From a virus: a stretch of 35,214 bases of DNA. The position numbers were made by a program, and so were the translations under genes. Location of the stretch: positions 1-35,214 of the IMG/VR virus record IMGVR_UViG_3300032156_000046. One strand, given 5' to 3'. A model generated the notes under the pieces. It was given only the letters and a program-made list of their open reading frames with translations. It searched no databases and was not told the DNA's origin. Shown here one piece after another: positions 23,628 to 30,972 of this stretch (the first letter of the stretch is position 1; each line of letters opens with the position of its first letter).

Positions 23628-23657
23628 TTGACAGAACACGTACGACCGTGTTATAAT
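23628..23657 (+). promoter_or_regulatory. Strong sigma-70-type promoter P1 with an internal inverted repeat
   Basis: TTGACA (23628-23633), an 18-bp spacer and TATAAT (23652-23657), with an extended -10 TG one base upstream (23649-23650). Both hexamers are consensus. The start site should be near 23664, giving a leader of about 17 bases to ATG 23681 with AGGGAGA as ribosome-binding site. The spacer holds AACACG (23635-23640) and CGTGTT (23647-23652), a 6-bp inverted repeat with a 6-base gap that could be an operator. Confidence 0.88.
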
Positions 23658-23680
23658 GGACGTGAAGGGAGAACAAAGAA

Positions 23681-24247
23681 ATGAAAAAGCAGGAAGTCAA
23701 ACACGGTCAGGTGGTGGCGGTCCGCAACGAGTTCAACCTCGCCACGGTCCTCTACACGAACGTCGACACGGCCACGGTGGGATTCGTCAACCGTGAGCAC
23801 GCCGACGTCGCATTCCGCAACCTCGAGCTGGTGAGCGACCGCTTCGCCGAGTGCCACGGCTGCAACTGCACGGGCACGCTCTACCTCAAGGCGGGCAACA
23901 CCCTCGAGTGCCACAACTGCGGCACGGTGGTGCAGCTCGCGGCGCCCAAGCTCAAGCCCGTTGCCTTCAATGCGAAGGCCATCGAGCTCGGCAACCTCGT
24001 CACGCTCTACATGGAGCTGCGCTACGAAGAGGCCGAGCACGACAACATGATGCTCATGGCCAAGCGCAACGCCGACGACCTGGACCGCAACGCGGCAGAC
24101 CGGCGGGAATCCGACGGCACCCGGCACTACATGGACGGCGCCGGCTTCGGATTCATGAGGAGCCGGCAGCACGTCGAGGGCCTGATGGAACAGCTCGGGC
24201 TCGTCGACGCCTACCGCCTGACCAGCCGCTACGACACCACCAAGTAA
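23681..24247 (+). CDS. Zinc-ribbon-containing early protein, unknown function
   Basis: A 188-residue protein, first gene behind promoter P1. Its N-terminal part forms strands (VKHGQVVAVRNEFNLATVLY), followed by a zinc-ribbon-like cluster: CHGCNC, then 16 residues, then CHNC with GTVVQL. The C-terminal half is helical and charged (EEAEHDNMMLMAKRNADDLDR). Being first on a strong promoter it should be expressed early and strongly. No family is recognised; nucleic-acid or protein binding is the default guess for such clusters. Confidence 0.72.
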   Translation: MKKQEVKHGQVVAVRNEFNLATVLYTNVDTATVGFVNREHADVAFRNLELVSDRFAECHGCNCTGTLYLKAGNTLECHNCGTVVQLAAPKLKPVAFNAKAIELGNLVTLYMELRYEEAEHDNMMLMAKRNADDLDRNAADRRESDGTRHYMDGAGFGFMRSRQHVEGLMEQLGLVDAYRLTSRYDTTK

Positions 24248-24260
24248 TAAAGGAGACAAC

Positions 24261-24602
24261 ATGAACGCCAAGCCCAAGACCCTCATCAGCAAGAAGGCCT
24301 TCATCCAGCACCTGGAGCAGGCCACGGGACTCACGAGCCCGAGCTCACTGACCACCGACCAGGTCAAGGTGGACGCGTGGCACGCCGCGCACAAGGCGCA
24401 CATTGACGCTGGCTGCCCGACCTGCACCGGCCGGCTCGCGACGCGGCGCTGGGAGCGCAACCTCAAGCACCCGTCGCTGCAGACCATGGAGCGCTGGAGC
24501 TGCGACGGCGTAGCGAAGGCGCTGGACGGCTGCAGGGTCGAGCCCGATGGCACCTGCAAGCACGGCATGCCCAGCTGGCTGCTCTACCTCGGCCACTGCT
24601 AA
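24261..24602 (+). CDS. Small cysteine-containing protein, unknown function
   Basis: A 113-residue protein with AAAGGAG before ATG 24261. It has a helical N-terminal part (KKAFIQHLEQATGL), a DAWHAAHKAHIDAGCPTCTGRL segment read in parts, where a histidine pair and CPTC could bind metal, and a C-terminal half with four further cysteines (SCDG, GCRV, GTCKHG, GHC). Position in the early gene block is the only clue to its job. Confidence 0.65.
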   Translation: MNAKPKTLISKKAFIQHLEQATGLTSPSSLTTDQVKVDAWHAAHKAHIDAGCPTCTGRLATRRWERNLKHPSLQTMERWSCDGVAKALDGCRVEPDGTCKHGMPSWLLYLGHC

Positions 24603-24610
24603 GGGACACC

Positions 24611-24916
24611 ATGGATACCAAGCGCTGCAACTGCCCCAAGTGCCGGCTCCGCTACAAGGACGCCGCCGCCAACAAGGCGGCGTCCAAGGTCCGGCTCAGC
24701 CCTGACTTCGAGCGCCGCGCCAAGGCCGCTCGCACGCCCGTCATGTCGCTGGACGTGTGGAGTCGGGCCGCTCACGACATGGTCCGCATGGCGGTGTTCG
24801 CCGGATTCGACGCCAAGGCGCTCATCCTCGCCTGCCTGCGCATGAGCCGAGGCGCCAAGGTCACCATCACCACGGTCGACAAGGTCCTGACCGTGATGTC
24901 CGGAAGGGAGCTCTGA
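24611..24916 (+). CDS. Small protein with N-terminal CxCxxC motif
   Basis: A 101-residue protein beginning MDTKRCNCPKCRLRYKDAA. The CNCPKC cluster could hold a metal ion with the following CRL. The rest is helical and basic (SPDFERRAKAARTPVMSLDVW) with a hydrophobic helix (FDAKALILACLRMSRGAKVT). The gene is tightly packed between neighbours and ends one base before the next start. No family is recognised. Confidence 0.62.
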   Translation: MDTKRCNCPKCRLRYKDAAANKAASKVRLSPDFERRAKAARTPVMSLDVWSRAAHDMVRMAVFAGFDAKALILACLRMSRGAKVTITTVDKVLTVMSGREL

Positions 24917-24917
24917 C

Positions 24918-25052
24918 ATGGGCGCCTTCCTTTTTAGCTCGATGTTCGCCATCCTGCTCACGGCCGTTATGGTGTTCGACGCTGCGACGGCCGACGCTCG
25001 CAAGACCAACCGGGCCGCTAAGGCGTCCGGTATCTCAAGAAAGGAGGCATAA
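24918..25052 (+). CDS. 44-residue single-pass membrane protein
   Basis: A very short gene from ATG 24918, one base after the preceding stop, to TAA 25050. It encodes an N-terminal hydrophobic stretch (GAFLFSSMFAILLTAVMVF, residues 2-20) followed by a basic tail (DARKTNRAAKASGISRKEA). The charge distribution suggests one transmembrane helix with the C-terminal tail in the cytoplasm. The next gene's AAAGGAGG is inside its last codons, as expected for coupled small genes. Function unknown. Confidence 0.6.
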   Translation: MGAFLFSSMFAILLTAVMVFDAATADARKTNRAAKASGISRKEA

Positions 25053-25053
25053 C

Positions 25054-25725
25054 GTGCCTAAAGTCAATTTCGTGAAGGCGGCGGCCAAGGACAACCGGGT
25101 CGCCAAGAAGGGCGAGAGCTACTACTGGTGGAAGTTCCGCTACGGCAGCAAGCACATGAGCAAGACGCCGCCGCGCCCCAGCCAGCTCACGCAGTCCGAC
25201 TTCCTGTCGCGGCAGATGGAGCTCGAGGAGCGCATCGGCGACCTGACGGCCGACACCTTCGAGGACCTCAAGTCCGAGGTCGAGGAAATCGTCTCGGAGA
25301 TTCGGTCGCTCGGTGAGGAGCAGGGCGACAAGGTCAACAACCTGCCCGACTCGCTGCAGCAGGGCCCGACCGGGGAGCTGCTCGAGGGCCGCGCCTCCGG
25401 CTGCGAGGAATGGGCCGACGAGCTCGAGGCCGTGGACCTGGACGTGGACGAGCCCACCGATGACGAGGCCAGGAACGACCTCGGCATCGACGAGCCCACC
25501 GAGGACGAGGCCAGGGAGTCGCTCGACGACGCCGACTTCGCCGACGTACCGGAGGGCGAGCGGCAGGCGGCCATCAGCGACGCCGTCGAGGCGAAGCTGG
25601 AGGAGCTCAAGGCCGACTACGAGCTGCAGATGGAAGAGAAGCTCGAGGAGCTCCGGGCCGAGCACAGCGAAAAGCTCGCGGAGGCCATCAGCGAGCTCCA
25701 GGGCTGCAGCTACCAGGGCGAGTGA
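25054..25725 (+). CDS. Acidic coiled-coil phage protein of the GESYYWWKFR type
   Basis: A 223-residue protein starting at GTG 25054, selected because AAAGGAGG lies just upstream and homologues of this kind begin MPKxxFVK. The N-terminal domain (AKKGESYYWWKFRYGSKHM, then SKTPPRPSQLTQSDF) is recognisable in hypothetical proteins from many phages. The rest is strongly acidic with a small internal repeat (DEPTDDEAR and DEPTEDEAR) and a coiled-coil C terminus (EELKADYELQMEEKLEELR). No enzymatic motif is seen; function is not known. Confidence 0.75.
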   Translation: MPKVNFVKAAAKDNRVAKKGESYYWWKFRYGSKHMSKTPPRPSQLTQSDFLSRQMELEERIGDLTADTFEDLKSEVEEIVSEIRSLGEEQGDKVNNLPDSLQQGPTGELLEGRASGCEEWADELEAVDLDVDEPTDDEARNDLGIDEPTEDEARESLDDADFADVPEGERQAAISDAVEAKLEELKADYELQMEEKLEELRAEHSEKLAEAISELQGCSYQGE

Positions 25726-25730
25726 ACACC

Positions 25731-25991
25731 ATGTCCAACATGAGCTACTGCCGATTCGAGAACACGGCCAGCGACCTGCTCGACTGCCGCAGCCACATCA
25801 CCGACAAGCTGACGGGCGACTACGAGCCGGCCGCCCGCCAGCGGCTGGTCGAGCTCTGCGCCGGCATCCTGGAGGACCTGGGCCTGGAGGTCACCGACGA
25901 GTATGGCCTGCCCATCACTGACAGCGCCATCGAGAAGGCCATCGGGCACAACGAGGACGACGACGAAGAGTCGGACCTCAAGGAGGACTGA
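25731..25991 (+). CDS. Small phage protein of the MSYCRFENT type
   Basis: An 86-residue protein. ATG 25731 is preferred because related phage proteins begin near MSNMSYCRFENT; GTG 25722, overlapping the previous stop, would add three residues. It reads SYCRFENTASDLLDCRSHIT, then a helical middle (ARQRLVELCAGILEDLGLEV) and a very acidic C terminus (HNEDDDEESDLKED). Proteins with this N terminus are widespread in phages and of unknown function. It is packed in a co-directional early block. Confidence 0.7.
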   Translation: MSNMSYCRFENTASDLLDCRSHITDKLTGDYEPAARQRLVELCAGILEDLGLEVTDEYGLPITDSAIEKAIGHNEDDDEESDLKED

Positions 25992-25992
25992 C

Positions 25993-26211
25993 ATGGCCAA
26001 AAAGCGGATACCGGTAGCTGTCGACGTGGTGTGGGACGAGGTGGGCAACACCTACTACCAGCTCATCGAGCCGGGCAAGGCGTTCGCAGTGGCGCCGGTG
26101 CCCGGCCTGAGCCAAGGCATTTTCATCAACGAGTGCGACCTGGACGAGTGGCTCGAGGAGCACGCGTCCAAGGTCGTCGTAACCAAAGACTACAGAATCA
26201 AGGAGGACTGA
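25993..26211 (+). CDS. Small early protein, unknown function
   Basis: A 72-residue protein with AAGGAGG (25980-25986) before ATG 25993. The sequence RIPVAVDVVWDEVGNTYYQLI, then GKAFAVAPVPGLSQGIFINE, forms probable strands with a short helix DLDEWLEEHASKVVV. The next gene has the same GGAGGACTGACATG junction, showing a repeated start context in this block. No family is recognised. Confidence 0.65.
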   Translation: MAKKRIPVAVDVVWDEVGNTYYQLIEPGKAFAVAPVPGLSQGIFINECDLDEWLEEHASKVVVTKDYRIKED

Positions 26212-26212
26212 C

Positions 26213-26524
26213 ATGAAGACCGTGAACGGCAACTACTACGAGGGCCTGCCCGCAGAGGCCTACCTGGTGCACCCCGGGCCCTACGACCCGGGCCGTTGGT
26301 TCAAGGTCATCAAGGTCGTGGCCGGCGAGCCCGGCTACTACGTGGTGGCCTGGGCCGAGTTCCAGCTCGAACACCGGGCGAAGGCGTACGCCGACGAGCT
26401 CAACGGCGGGCCGCTGGACCCGGCCGTGGCCGAGGCCATGCTGGCCGGCTCGATGTTCGGCTGGCTGGTACCGGCCGCTGACCCCGCCACCTACAGGAAG
26501 CCCAGCCGGCTCGTGAAGGGCTGA
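26213..26524 (+). CDS. Small early protein, unknown function
   Basis: A 103-residue protein with AAGGAGG before ATG 26213. Its middle, RWFKVIKVVAGEPGYYVVAW followed by QLEHRAKAYADELNGGPL, is a strand pair and a helix. The pattern resembles small single-domain phage proteins that clamp a strand and a helix, but gives no function. The C-terminal 20 residues are proline- and basic-rich. It is part of the early polycistronic block. Confidence 0.65.
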   Translation: MKTVNGNYYEGLPAEAYLVHPGPYDPGRWFKVIKVVAGEPGYYVVAWAEFQLEHRAKAYADELNGGPLDPAVAEAMLAGSMFGWLVPAADPATYRKPSRLVKG

Positions 26525-26526
26525 CC

Positions 26527-26751
26527 ATGAGAATCACAGGCGTTAAGGTCCAGAGGCCAGACGACGCGCAGGACGATACCAGCGCCACCGTCACCATCGA
26601 GTTTATGGAGTACGAGCTCCAGGAGCTCGCCAACCAAGAGCGCGAGCGCATCGAGCGCGGGCTGCCCATCGGGGAGGCCCGCATCGCCATCGAGCGGTTC
26701 ACTCTGTACCGGCTGGCCATGAACAAGGCCGCCGAGGCAAAGAGGGTCTGA
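26527..26751 (+). CDS. Small early protein, unknown function
   Basis: A 74-residue protein two bases after the preceding stop. It begins with a strand (MRITGVKVQRP), continues SATVTIEFMEYELQELANQE and ends in basic helices (RIEAR-type segments such as IAIERFTLYRLAMNKAAEAK). The high helix content and charge suggest a small binding protein, with no clear motif. It is coupled to its neighbours. Confidence 0.6.
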   Translation: MRITGVKVQRPDDAQDDTSATVTIEFMEYELQELANQERERIERGLPIGEARIAIERFTLYRLAMNKAAEAKRV

Positions 26752-26753
26752 CC

Positions 26754-27128
26754 ATGCCTAACCCCAAGCTCATCAAGGACGAGGACTTCATCGAGGACTG
26801 CCGGCAGGCCGGCAAGGAGGAGGCCGCCGAGCGCGGCACGCTCCCGTACTACTTGCGCCGGCGCCCCGCCCCGGCACTCGTACCGTGCAAGGCCTGCGGC
26901 CGCGAGCTCGACTGGTGCGGGCTCACCGAGGACGGGCTCTGCCCTGATTGCGACGGAGCCGTGAGGGAAGCGGAGGCAGGGAAGGTCTGCAGCCCGGCTC
27001 CGCTTAAAAAAGCCGCCGTGTGCTCGCAGTGCAAGCTCATCTGCTGGCAGGATGAGCTCATCGGCGACATCTGCGCCGTCTGCTTCAAGGAGCACTACGG
27101 CGAAGTCAAGGGCGATGACGTAGGGTAA
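26754..27128 (+). CDS. Double zinc-ribbon protein, unknown function
   Basis: A 124-residue protein with two zinc-ribbon-like cysteine sets: CKACGRELDWCGL followed by GLCPDCDGA, then CSQCKLICWQDE followed by ICAVCFKEH. Each set gives two C-x-x-C knuckles. The N-terminal 40 residues are charged and helical (DEDFIEDCRQAGKEEAAERG). Such proteins often bind nucleic acid or RNA polymerase, but no specific family can be named. The start ATG 26754 lies two bases after the preceding stop. Confidence 0.7.
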   Translation: MPNPKLIKDEDFIEDCRQAGKEEAAERGTLPYYLRRRPAPALVPCKACGRELDWCGLTEDGLCPDCDGAVREAEAGKVCSPAPLKKAAVCSQCKLICWQDELIGDICAVCFKEHYGEVKGDDVG

Positions 27129-27132
27129 TGCC

Positions 27133-27315
27133 ATGAAGAGCACCAAGCTACTAGACATGCACGTGTCCTTCACCCTGATGGTACCTAAGAGTGCAGCCAC
27201 CGAGGAAGTACGCGCCGCTATAAAGGAAACGGTGAAGGTGGTGTTTGGTAACGCGCCCGGCGTGCGCATCCGTGACGTTGAGGTGGGCGTGCCGCACGAC
27301 CCAAAGAAGGTCTGA
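27133..27315 (+). CDS. 60-residue early protein, unknown function
   Basis: A small protein from ATG 27133 reading LLDMHVSFTLMVPKSAATEE, VRAAIKETVKVVFGNAPGVR and IRDVEVGVPHDP. The strand-helix-strand pattern is ferredoxin-like in appearance. Its stop is one base before the helicase start (TGACATG), so it is co-translated with the helicase and might be a partner. Nothing in the sequence shows a catalytic role. Confidence 0.6.
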   Translation: MKSTKLLDMHVSFTLMVPKSAATEEVRAAIKETVKVVFGNAPGVRIRDVEVGVPHDPKKV

Positions 27316-27316
27316 C

Positions 27317-28696
27317 ATGAACCGCGCCCTGTACGGCTTCCAGCGTGTCGGCGTCGACTTTCTGACGCGTGCCCGCCGAGCCATACTGGGCGACGACATG
27401 GGACTGGGCAAGACCGCCCAGGCCATCACGGCCTGCGCAGACGCGGAGCGCGTCCTCGTAGTGTGCCCTAACACGCTCAAGGGCAACTGGGCGGCAGAGG
27501 TCGGCAAGTGGGCCCCCGGACGGCCAGCGGTGGCAGTGCGGGGGCCCGCACGCAAAAAGGAGGCGACCATCCGGGGGTTCGAGGGCGGGTTCCTGGTGGT
27601 CAACGTCGAGGCGGTCCGTCGCGTGCGGCGGTCAGCCACCGGGGCCCAAGCCCTGCTCGACGTCCTCCTCAGCATGCGGTGGGACGTGCTCATCGTGGAC
27701 GAGGCCCACTGCATCAAGAATCGGAGCTCGCAGCAGACCAAGGGCGTGCTGGAGCTGGCGACCAGGACGCCTCGCGTCTACCTGCTCACCGGCACGCCCA
27801 TCATGAACCGAGTGGACGACCTGTGGGCGCCGCTGCACGTCCTGTACCCGAGGAGGTACGCGTCGTTCTGGTCCTTCGTCAGGCGCCACACCATCGCCTT
27901 CAAGGGCCGGTACGGCTGGGTCATCGACGGAAAACCGACGCGGCCGGCAGAGCTGCGGCTAGAGCTCGCTCCGGTGTTCATGCGCCGCGAAAAAGAGGAA
28001 GTGTTCCCTGACATGCCCCGCAAGGTCTACCAGCAGGTCTGGCTCGACCTCGAGGGCGAACAGCTCCGCATCTACCAGGACATCGAACGGCTGGCCATGG
28101 CCCAGGTCAACGACGACACGACCGTCGTGACGCCCGGCATCCTGGCCCAGCTTACGCGATGCAAGCAGGTGGCCGTGTCGCCCGGGCTCATAGGCGGCCG
28201 GCCGGACGGCGTCAAGCTGGACGCCCTGCTCGACATCGTACACGGCACCGACCAAAAGGTGCTGGTGTTCTCTCAATTCGCCGAGGCCATCAAGCTCGCG
28301 GCCGGGCGGCTGGAGCGGGAGAACATCGGCCACGTCATACTAATCGGAGAAACAAAAGAGGAGGAACGAGATGAAGCAATCGCTAGGTTCCAGACCGCCC
28401 CCGAGGTGCAGGTCTTCCTAGCCACCACGCAAGCCGGAGGGGCCGGCATCACACTGACGGCGGCGTCCTTGGTCGTGTTCCTGGACAAGCACTGGACGCC
28501 GGCCACCAACGAACAGGCCGTTGACCGCACCCGCCCGCACATGCAGACTCGACCGGTCCAGATAGTCGAGCTGCTCGCCCGCGACACCGTCGACGAGATG
28601 GTGGAGGCGGTGCTGGCAGGCAAGGTCGGCATCATCGAGGCAGTCATCAGCAAGAAAAAAGGAGCACTACGACATGCCAGAACTAACGGCGCGTGA
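27317..28696 (+). CDS. SNF2/SWI2-family DEAD-like helicase
   Basis: A 459-residue ATP-dependent DNA translocase. It opens MNRALYGFQRVGVDFLTRAR, the Q-motif-like start of SNF2 enzymes, with Walker A GDDMGLGKT (residues 25-33), LVVCPNTLKGNW (motif Ia), VDEAH (127-131, motif II), LTGTPIMNR (motif III), and C-terminal-lobe motifs VLVFSQFAEAIK (IV), ATTQAGGAGITLT (V) and NEQAVDRTRPHMQT (VI). The size is the compact phage form with both RecA-like lobes and no extra domains. ATG 27317 is chosen because the upstream in-frame extension overlaps the previous gene. It likely assists replication or recombination. The last 23 bases overlap the next gene. Confidence 0.92.
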   Translation: MNRALYGFQRVGVDFLTRARRAILGDDMGLGKTAQAITACADAERVLVVCPNTLKGNWAAEVGKWAPGRPAVAVRGPARKKEATIRGFEGGFLVVNVEAVRRVRRSATGAQALLDVLLSMRWDVLIVDEAHCIKNRSSQQTKGVLELATRTPRVYLLTGTPIMNRVDDLWAPLHVLYPRRYASFWSFVRRHTIAFKGRYGWVIDGKPTRPAELRLELAPVFMRREKEEVFPDMPRKVYQQVWLDLEGEQLRIYQDIERLAMAQVNDDTTVVTPGILAQLTRCKQVAVSPGLIGGRPDGVKLDALLDIVHGTDQKVLVFSQFAEAIKLAAGRLERENIGHVILIGETKEEERDEAIARFQTAPEVQVFLATTQAGGAGITLTAASLVVFLDKHWTPATNEQAVDRTRPHMQTRPVQIVELLARDTVDEMVEAVLAGKVGIIEAVISKKKGALRHARTNGA

Positions 28697-29072
28697 AAAA
28701 ATCACGCGGTACTGCGAGGTTAAGAAGGAAGCGGGCAGGCGGGGCGACGTCCTCATCTACGGGAGCCACAAGCACCGCATGAGCCGCAACCTGGCGACCC
28801 TCACGGAGGAGGAATGCGCCAAGGTCGTCAAGGTCATGGAGCTGGACGCCTACATCGCCAAGCACCAGGAAAAGGCGGCCAAAGCGGCCGGCCGCAAGGT
28901 GTCGGCCGTCGTCGAGGCGAAGCCCTGCGAGTGCGGCTGCAAGGCCATGGCCAAGGCGGGGCGCATGTTCCTGCCCGGGCACGACGCCAAGCTGCACTCG
29001 GCCCTGCGCAAGGCGGCCGAGGACGACGACCCCAAGGCCAAGGCCGAGCTGAAGGCGCGGGGGTGGGAATGA
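28674..29072 (+). CDS. Small basic protein with CECGCK motif
   Basis: A 132-residue protein beginning inside the helicase gene at ATG 28674, after AAAAAAGGAG. It has an N-terminal helical basic part (TAREKITRYCEVKKEAGRRG) and a later CECGCKAMAKAGRMFLPGHD followed by AKLHSALRKAAE. The C-x-C-G-C ... G-x-x-F-x-P-G-H-D-A-K/R pattern is seen in small phage zinc-finger-like proteins, where a metal site is likely formed by Cys and His. The gene ends 9 bases before promoter P2. Its role is unknown. Confidence 0.7.
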   Translation: MPELTAREKITRYCEVKKEAGRRGDVLIYGSHKHRMSRNLATLTEEECAKVVKVMELDAYIAKHQEKAAKAAGRKVSAVVEAKPCECGCKAMAKAGRMFLPGHDAKLHSALRKAAEDDDPKAKAELKARGWE

Positions 29073-29081
29073 GGCGGGTAC

Positions 29082-29111
29082 TTGACAGGGTTTGTCAGGC
29101 CGTGCTATACT
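29082..29111 (+). promoter_or_regulatory. Promoter P2 with inverted repeat TGACA-N5-TGTCA
   Basis: TTGACA (29082-29087), an 18-bp spacer and TATACT (29106-29111), with extended -10 TG at 29103-29104. The inverted repeat TGACA (29083-29087) GGGTT TGTCA (29093-29097) covers the -35 box, so a bound dimer would block RNA polymerase. The start site should be near 29118, leaving only about five bases before ATG 29123. The same element occurs at 33370. Confidence 0.85.
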
Positions 29112-29122
29112 AGGCGCTCACC

Positions 29123-30133
29123 ATGGAAAACCGCAACATAAGCTGGTCCGAGATTCAGGCCTGGTGCACATGCCGGCAGCGGTGGGCCTGGGTCTACATC
29201 AGGGGCATTGTACCAAAGAAAACGGAGCGGGCGCCCTCTACGGGCGCCTGCGGCCACGTGGCCGTCGCCGCAGCGCTGCGCGGTGAGGACTGGCGCGAGG
29301 CCGTCGGCATCTGGCTCGACCGTGAAGTCAGGAAGGGGCCGCTGTTCGACGAGGACATCGAGGAGCGAAAGGCCATCGCCGACCTGGTACTGGGCATCAT
29401 GCCGCGCTACCTGGACGCCTACCCCGACACGTTCGAGCCGGTGCTGGTCGAGCATAAGTTCGAAATCCCGATACGAGGCATCGCGGCCAAGCTTATCGGC
29501 TATTGGGACGCCATCGTGCGGGACAAGGACGGCAAGCTCTGGCTCATGGAGCACAAGTTCCCGCAGCGCAGCTTTCGTAGTGAGGAGGACCTGGAGCTGG
29601 ACGGGCAGATTGGCGTTTATCAGTACGCTGCGCACCGGCTGGGCTACCACGTGGTGGGCACCGTCTACAACCAGCTCCTGGCCCGCCTGCCGGCTCTGCC
29701 GGCTGTCAATAAGGACGGTTCGCTGTCCAAGGCCAAGGTCTACACCGACTGGCCTACCTATAAGGGGGCCGTGGTAGCGCACGGCCTGGACCTGACCAAC
29801 TACCTCGACATGGAGAACAAGCTGTCCGACTTCGTGTTCTTCAAGCGCAACCACATCTACCGGCCGCTAGTCGAGGTCCGGCTGTTCACCCGCGACATGG
29901 AGCGCCGGATTTGGGACATGCGCAGCGCCAAAAAGCACATCTACCGCAGCGAGTCGTTCCTCGTCTGCGGTCGGTGCCCGTACCGAGAGCTGTGCTTGGA
30001 GTCGGTGAAAGGAGGAGATGTAGAGTACATCATCGAGAATCAGTTCGAGGCGAAAAAATCTAGAGAGGAGGAAACGAATGGCACTCACCAAGACCCCCAG
30101 GCCGATTGGACCGACACTGAGCCCAGCGCCTGA
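29123..30133 (+). CDS. RecB/Cas4-like PD-(D/E)xK nuclease with probable Fe-S cluster
   Basis: A 336-residue nuclease. The catalytic core shows GYWDAI (Asp129) and LWLMEHKF (Glu143, Lys145), the PD-(D/E)xK triad. Cys15 and Cys17 (AWCTCRQRW) with Cys282, Cys285 and Cys291 (CGRCPYRELC) match the split Fe-S cluster of AddB/Cas4/RecB-type enzymes. The opening SWSEIQAW is typical of phage exonucleases of this group. It is the first gene of a recombination set with a P-loop ATPase and a likely single-strand binding protein. Promoter P2 puts the transcript start just five or so bases upstream, without a ribosome-binding site, so a leaderless start is probable. Confidence 0.85.
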   Translation: MENRNISWSEIQAWCTCRQRWAWVYIRGIVPKKTERAPSTGACGHVAVAAALRGEDWREAVGIWLDREVRKGPLFDEDIEERKAIADLVLGIMPRYLDAYPDTFEPVLVEHKFEIPIRGIAAKLIGYWDAIVRDKDGKLWLMEHKFPQRSFRSEEDLELDGQIGVYQYAAHRLGYHVVGTVYNQLLARLPALPAVNKDGSLSKAKVYTDWPTYKGAVVAHGLDLTNYLDMENKLSDFVFFKRNHIYRPLVEVRLFTRDMERRIWDMRSAKKHIYRSESFLVCGRCPYRELCLESVKGGDVEYIIENQFEAKKSREEETNGTHQDPQADWTDTEPSA

Positions 30134-30962
30134 GGGGGCGACAATGGAGCCCGAGCAGGCAGCGGTGCAAGCACCACCGACCGGCCTGCCGGACATCAGG
30201 ATTTACAAGCCGCACATCGGCAGCTACAAGCTCAAGATGCTCATTTACGGCCCGCCCGGCGTCGGCAAGACGTCGCTGCTGGCCACGGCCAACCTGCATG
30301 AGCTCACGGCGCCGATACTGCTCATCAACGTGGAGGGCGGTATGCTCAGCGTGTCCGACTCGGGCACCCTGGGCCTGAAGACGCCGCCCGACGTCGTCGA
30401 CCTTCAGGGGTTCGACCACCTGGAGAGCATTTTTTGGTACCTGGCCAAAGGCGACCATCCGTACAAGTCGGTCGGCATCGACTCGCTGTCCGAGCTCCAA
30501 ATGGTCAACCTAGAGCACATCGTCAAAAAGCTGGTCGGCAAGACCAGCAGCGCCGGGGCCAAGCGCGAGTCGCTCGACGACGTGTGGCGGGACGACTACG
30601 GTACCAGCACCCAGCAGCTCCGGCGCGTCGTGCGCCAGTTCCGCGACCTGCCCATGCACGTGTTCTTCTCCTGCCACGACGCTACCTCGCAGGACAAGGA
30701 CAAGAACGAGGTGTCGCACCCGGCGCTCACGCCCAAGCTGCGCTCGGCCGTCATGGGCTACATGGACGTCATCGGCTACATGTACGTCGACAGCGCCGAT
30801 GGCGCGAGCCGCCCGGAGGAGCAGGGCGAGAGCTCCAGGCGCCTATTGTGCCGGCCGTTCGGCAAGTGGGTCGCCAAAGACCGCAGCCCGGGCCAACGGC
30901 TAGGCCTCGTCATCGAGGACCCGTCCATCCCGGTCATCATCAACCACGTACTCGGCAAATAA
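30078..30962 (+). CDS. Sak4-like P-loop ATPase / putative recombination ATPase
   Basis: A 294-residue AAA_24-type protein. A flexible N-terminal region precedes KPHIGSYKLKMLIYGPPGVG with Walker A GPPGVGKTS (58-66). Walker B-like SVGIDSLSEL follows (Asp135 after Gly133-Ile134), and a later motif MHVFFSCHDATSQDKDKNE and LRSAVMGYMDVIGYMYVD corresponds to sensor segments of Sak4-type recombinases. ATG 30078 is preferred for its strong GGAGG; it overlaps the nuclease end by 56 bases, and ATG 30144 is possible. The nuclease-ATPase-SSB order fits a single-strand annealing or recombination module. Sak4 activity is inferred, as ATPases of this group vary. Confidence 0.82.
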   Translation: MALTKTPRPIGPTLSPAPEGATMEPEQAAVQAPPTGLPDIRIYKPHIGSYKLKMLIYGPPGVGKTSLLATANLHELTAPILLINVEGGMLSVSDSGTLGLKTPPDVVDLQGFDHLESIFWYLAKGDHPYKSVGIDSLSELQMVNLEHIVKKLVGKTSSAGAKRESLDDVWRDDYGTSTQQLRRVVRQFRDLPMHVFFSCHDATSQDKDKNEVSHPALTPKLRSAVMGYMDVIGYMYVDSADGASRPEEQGESSRRLLCRPFGKWVAKDRSPGQRLGLVIEDPSIPVIINHVLGK

Positions 30963-30972
30963 GGAGGACACC

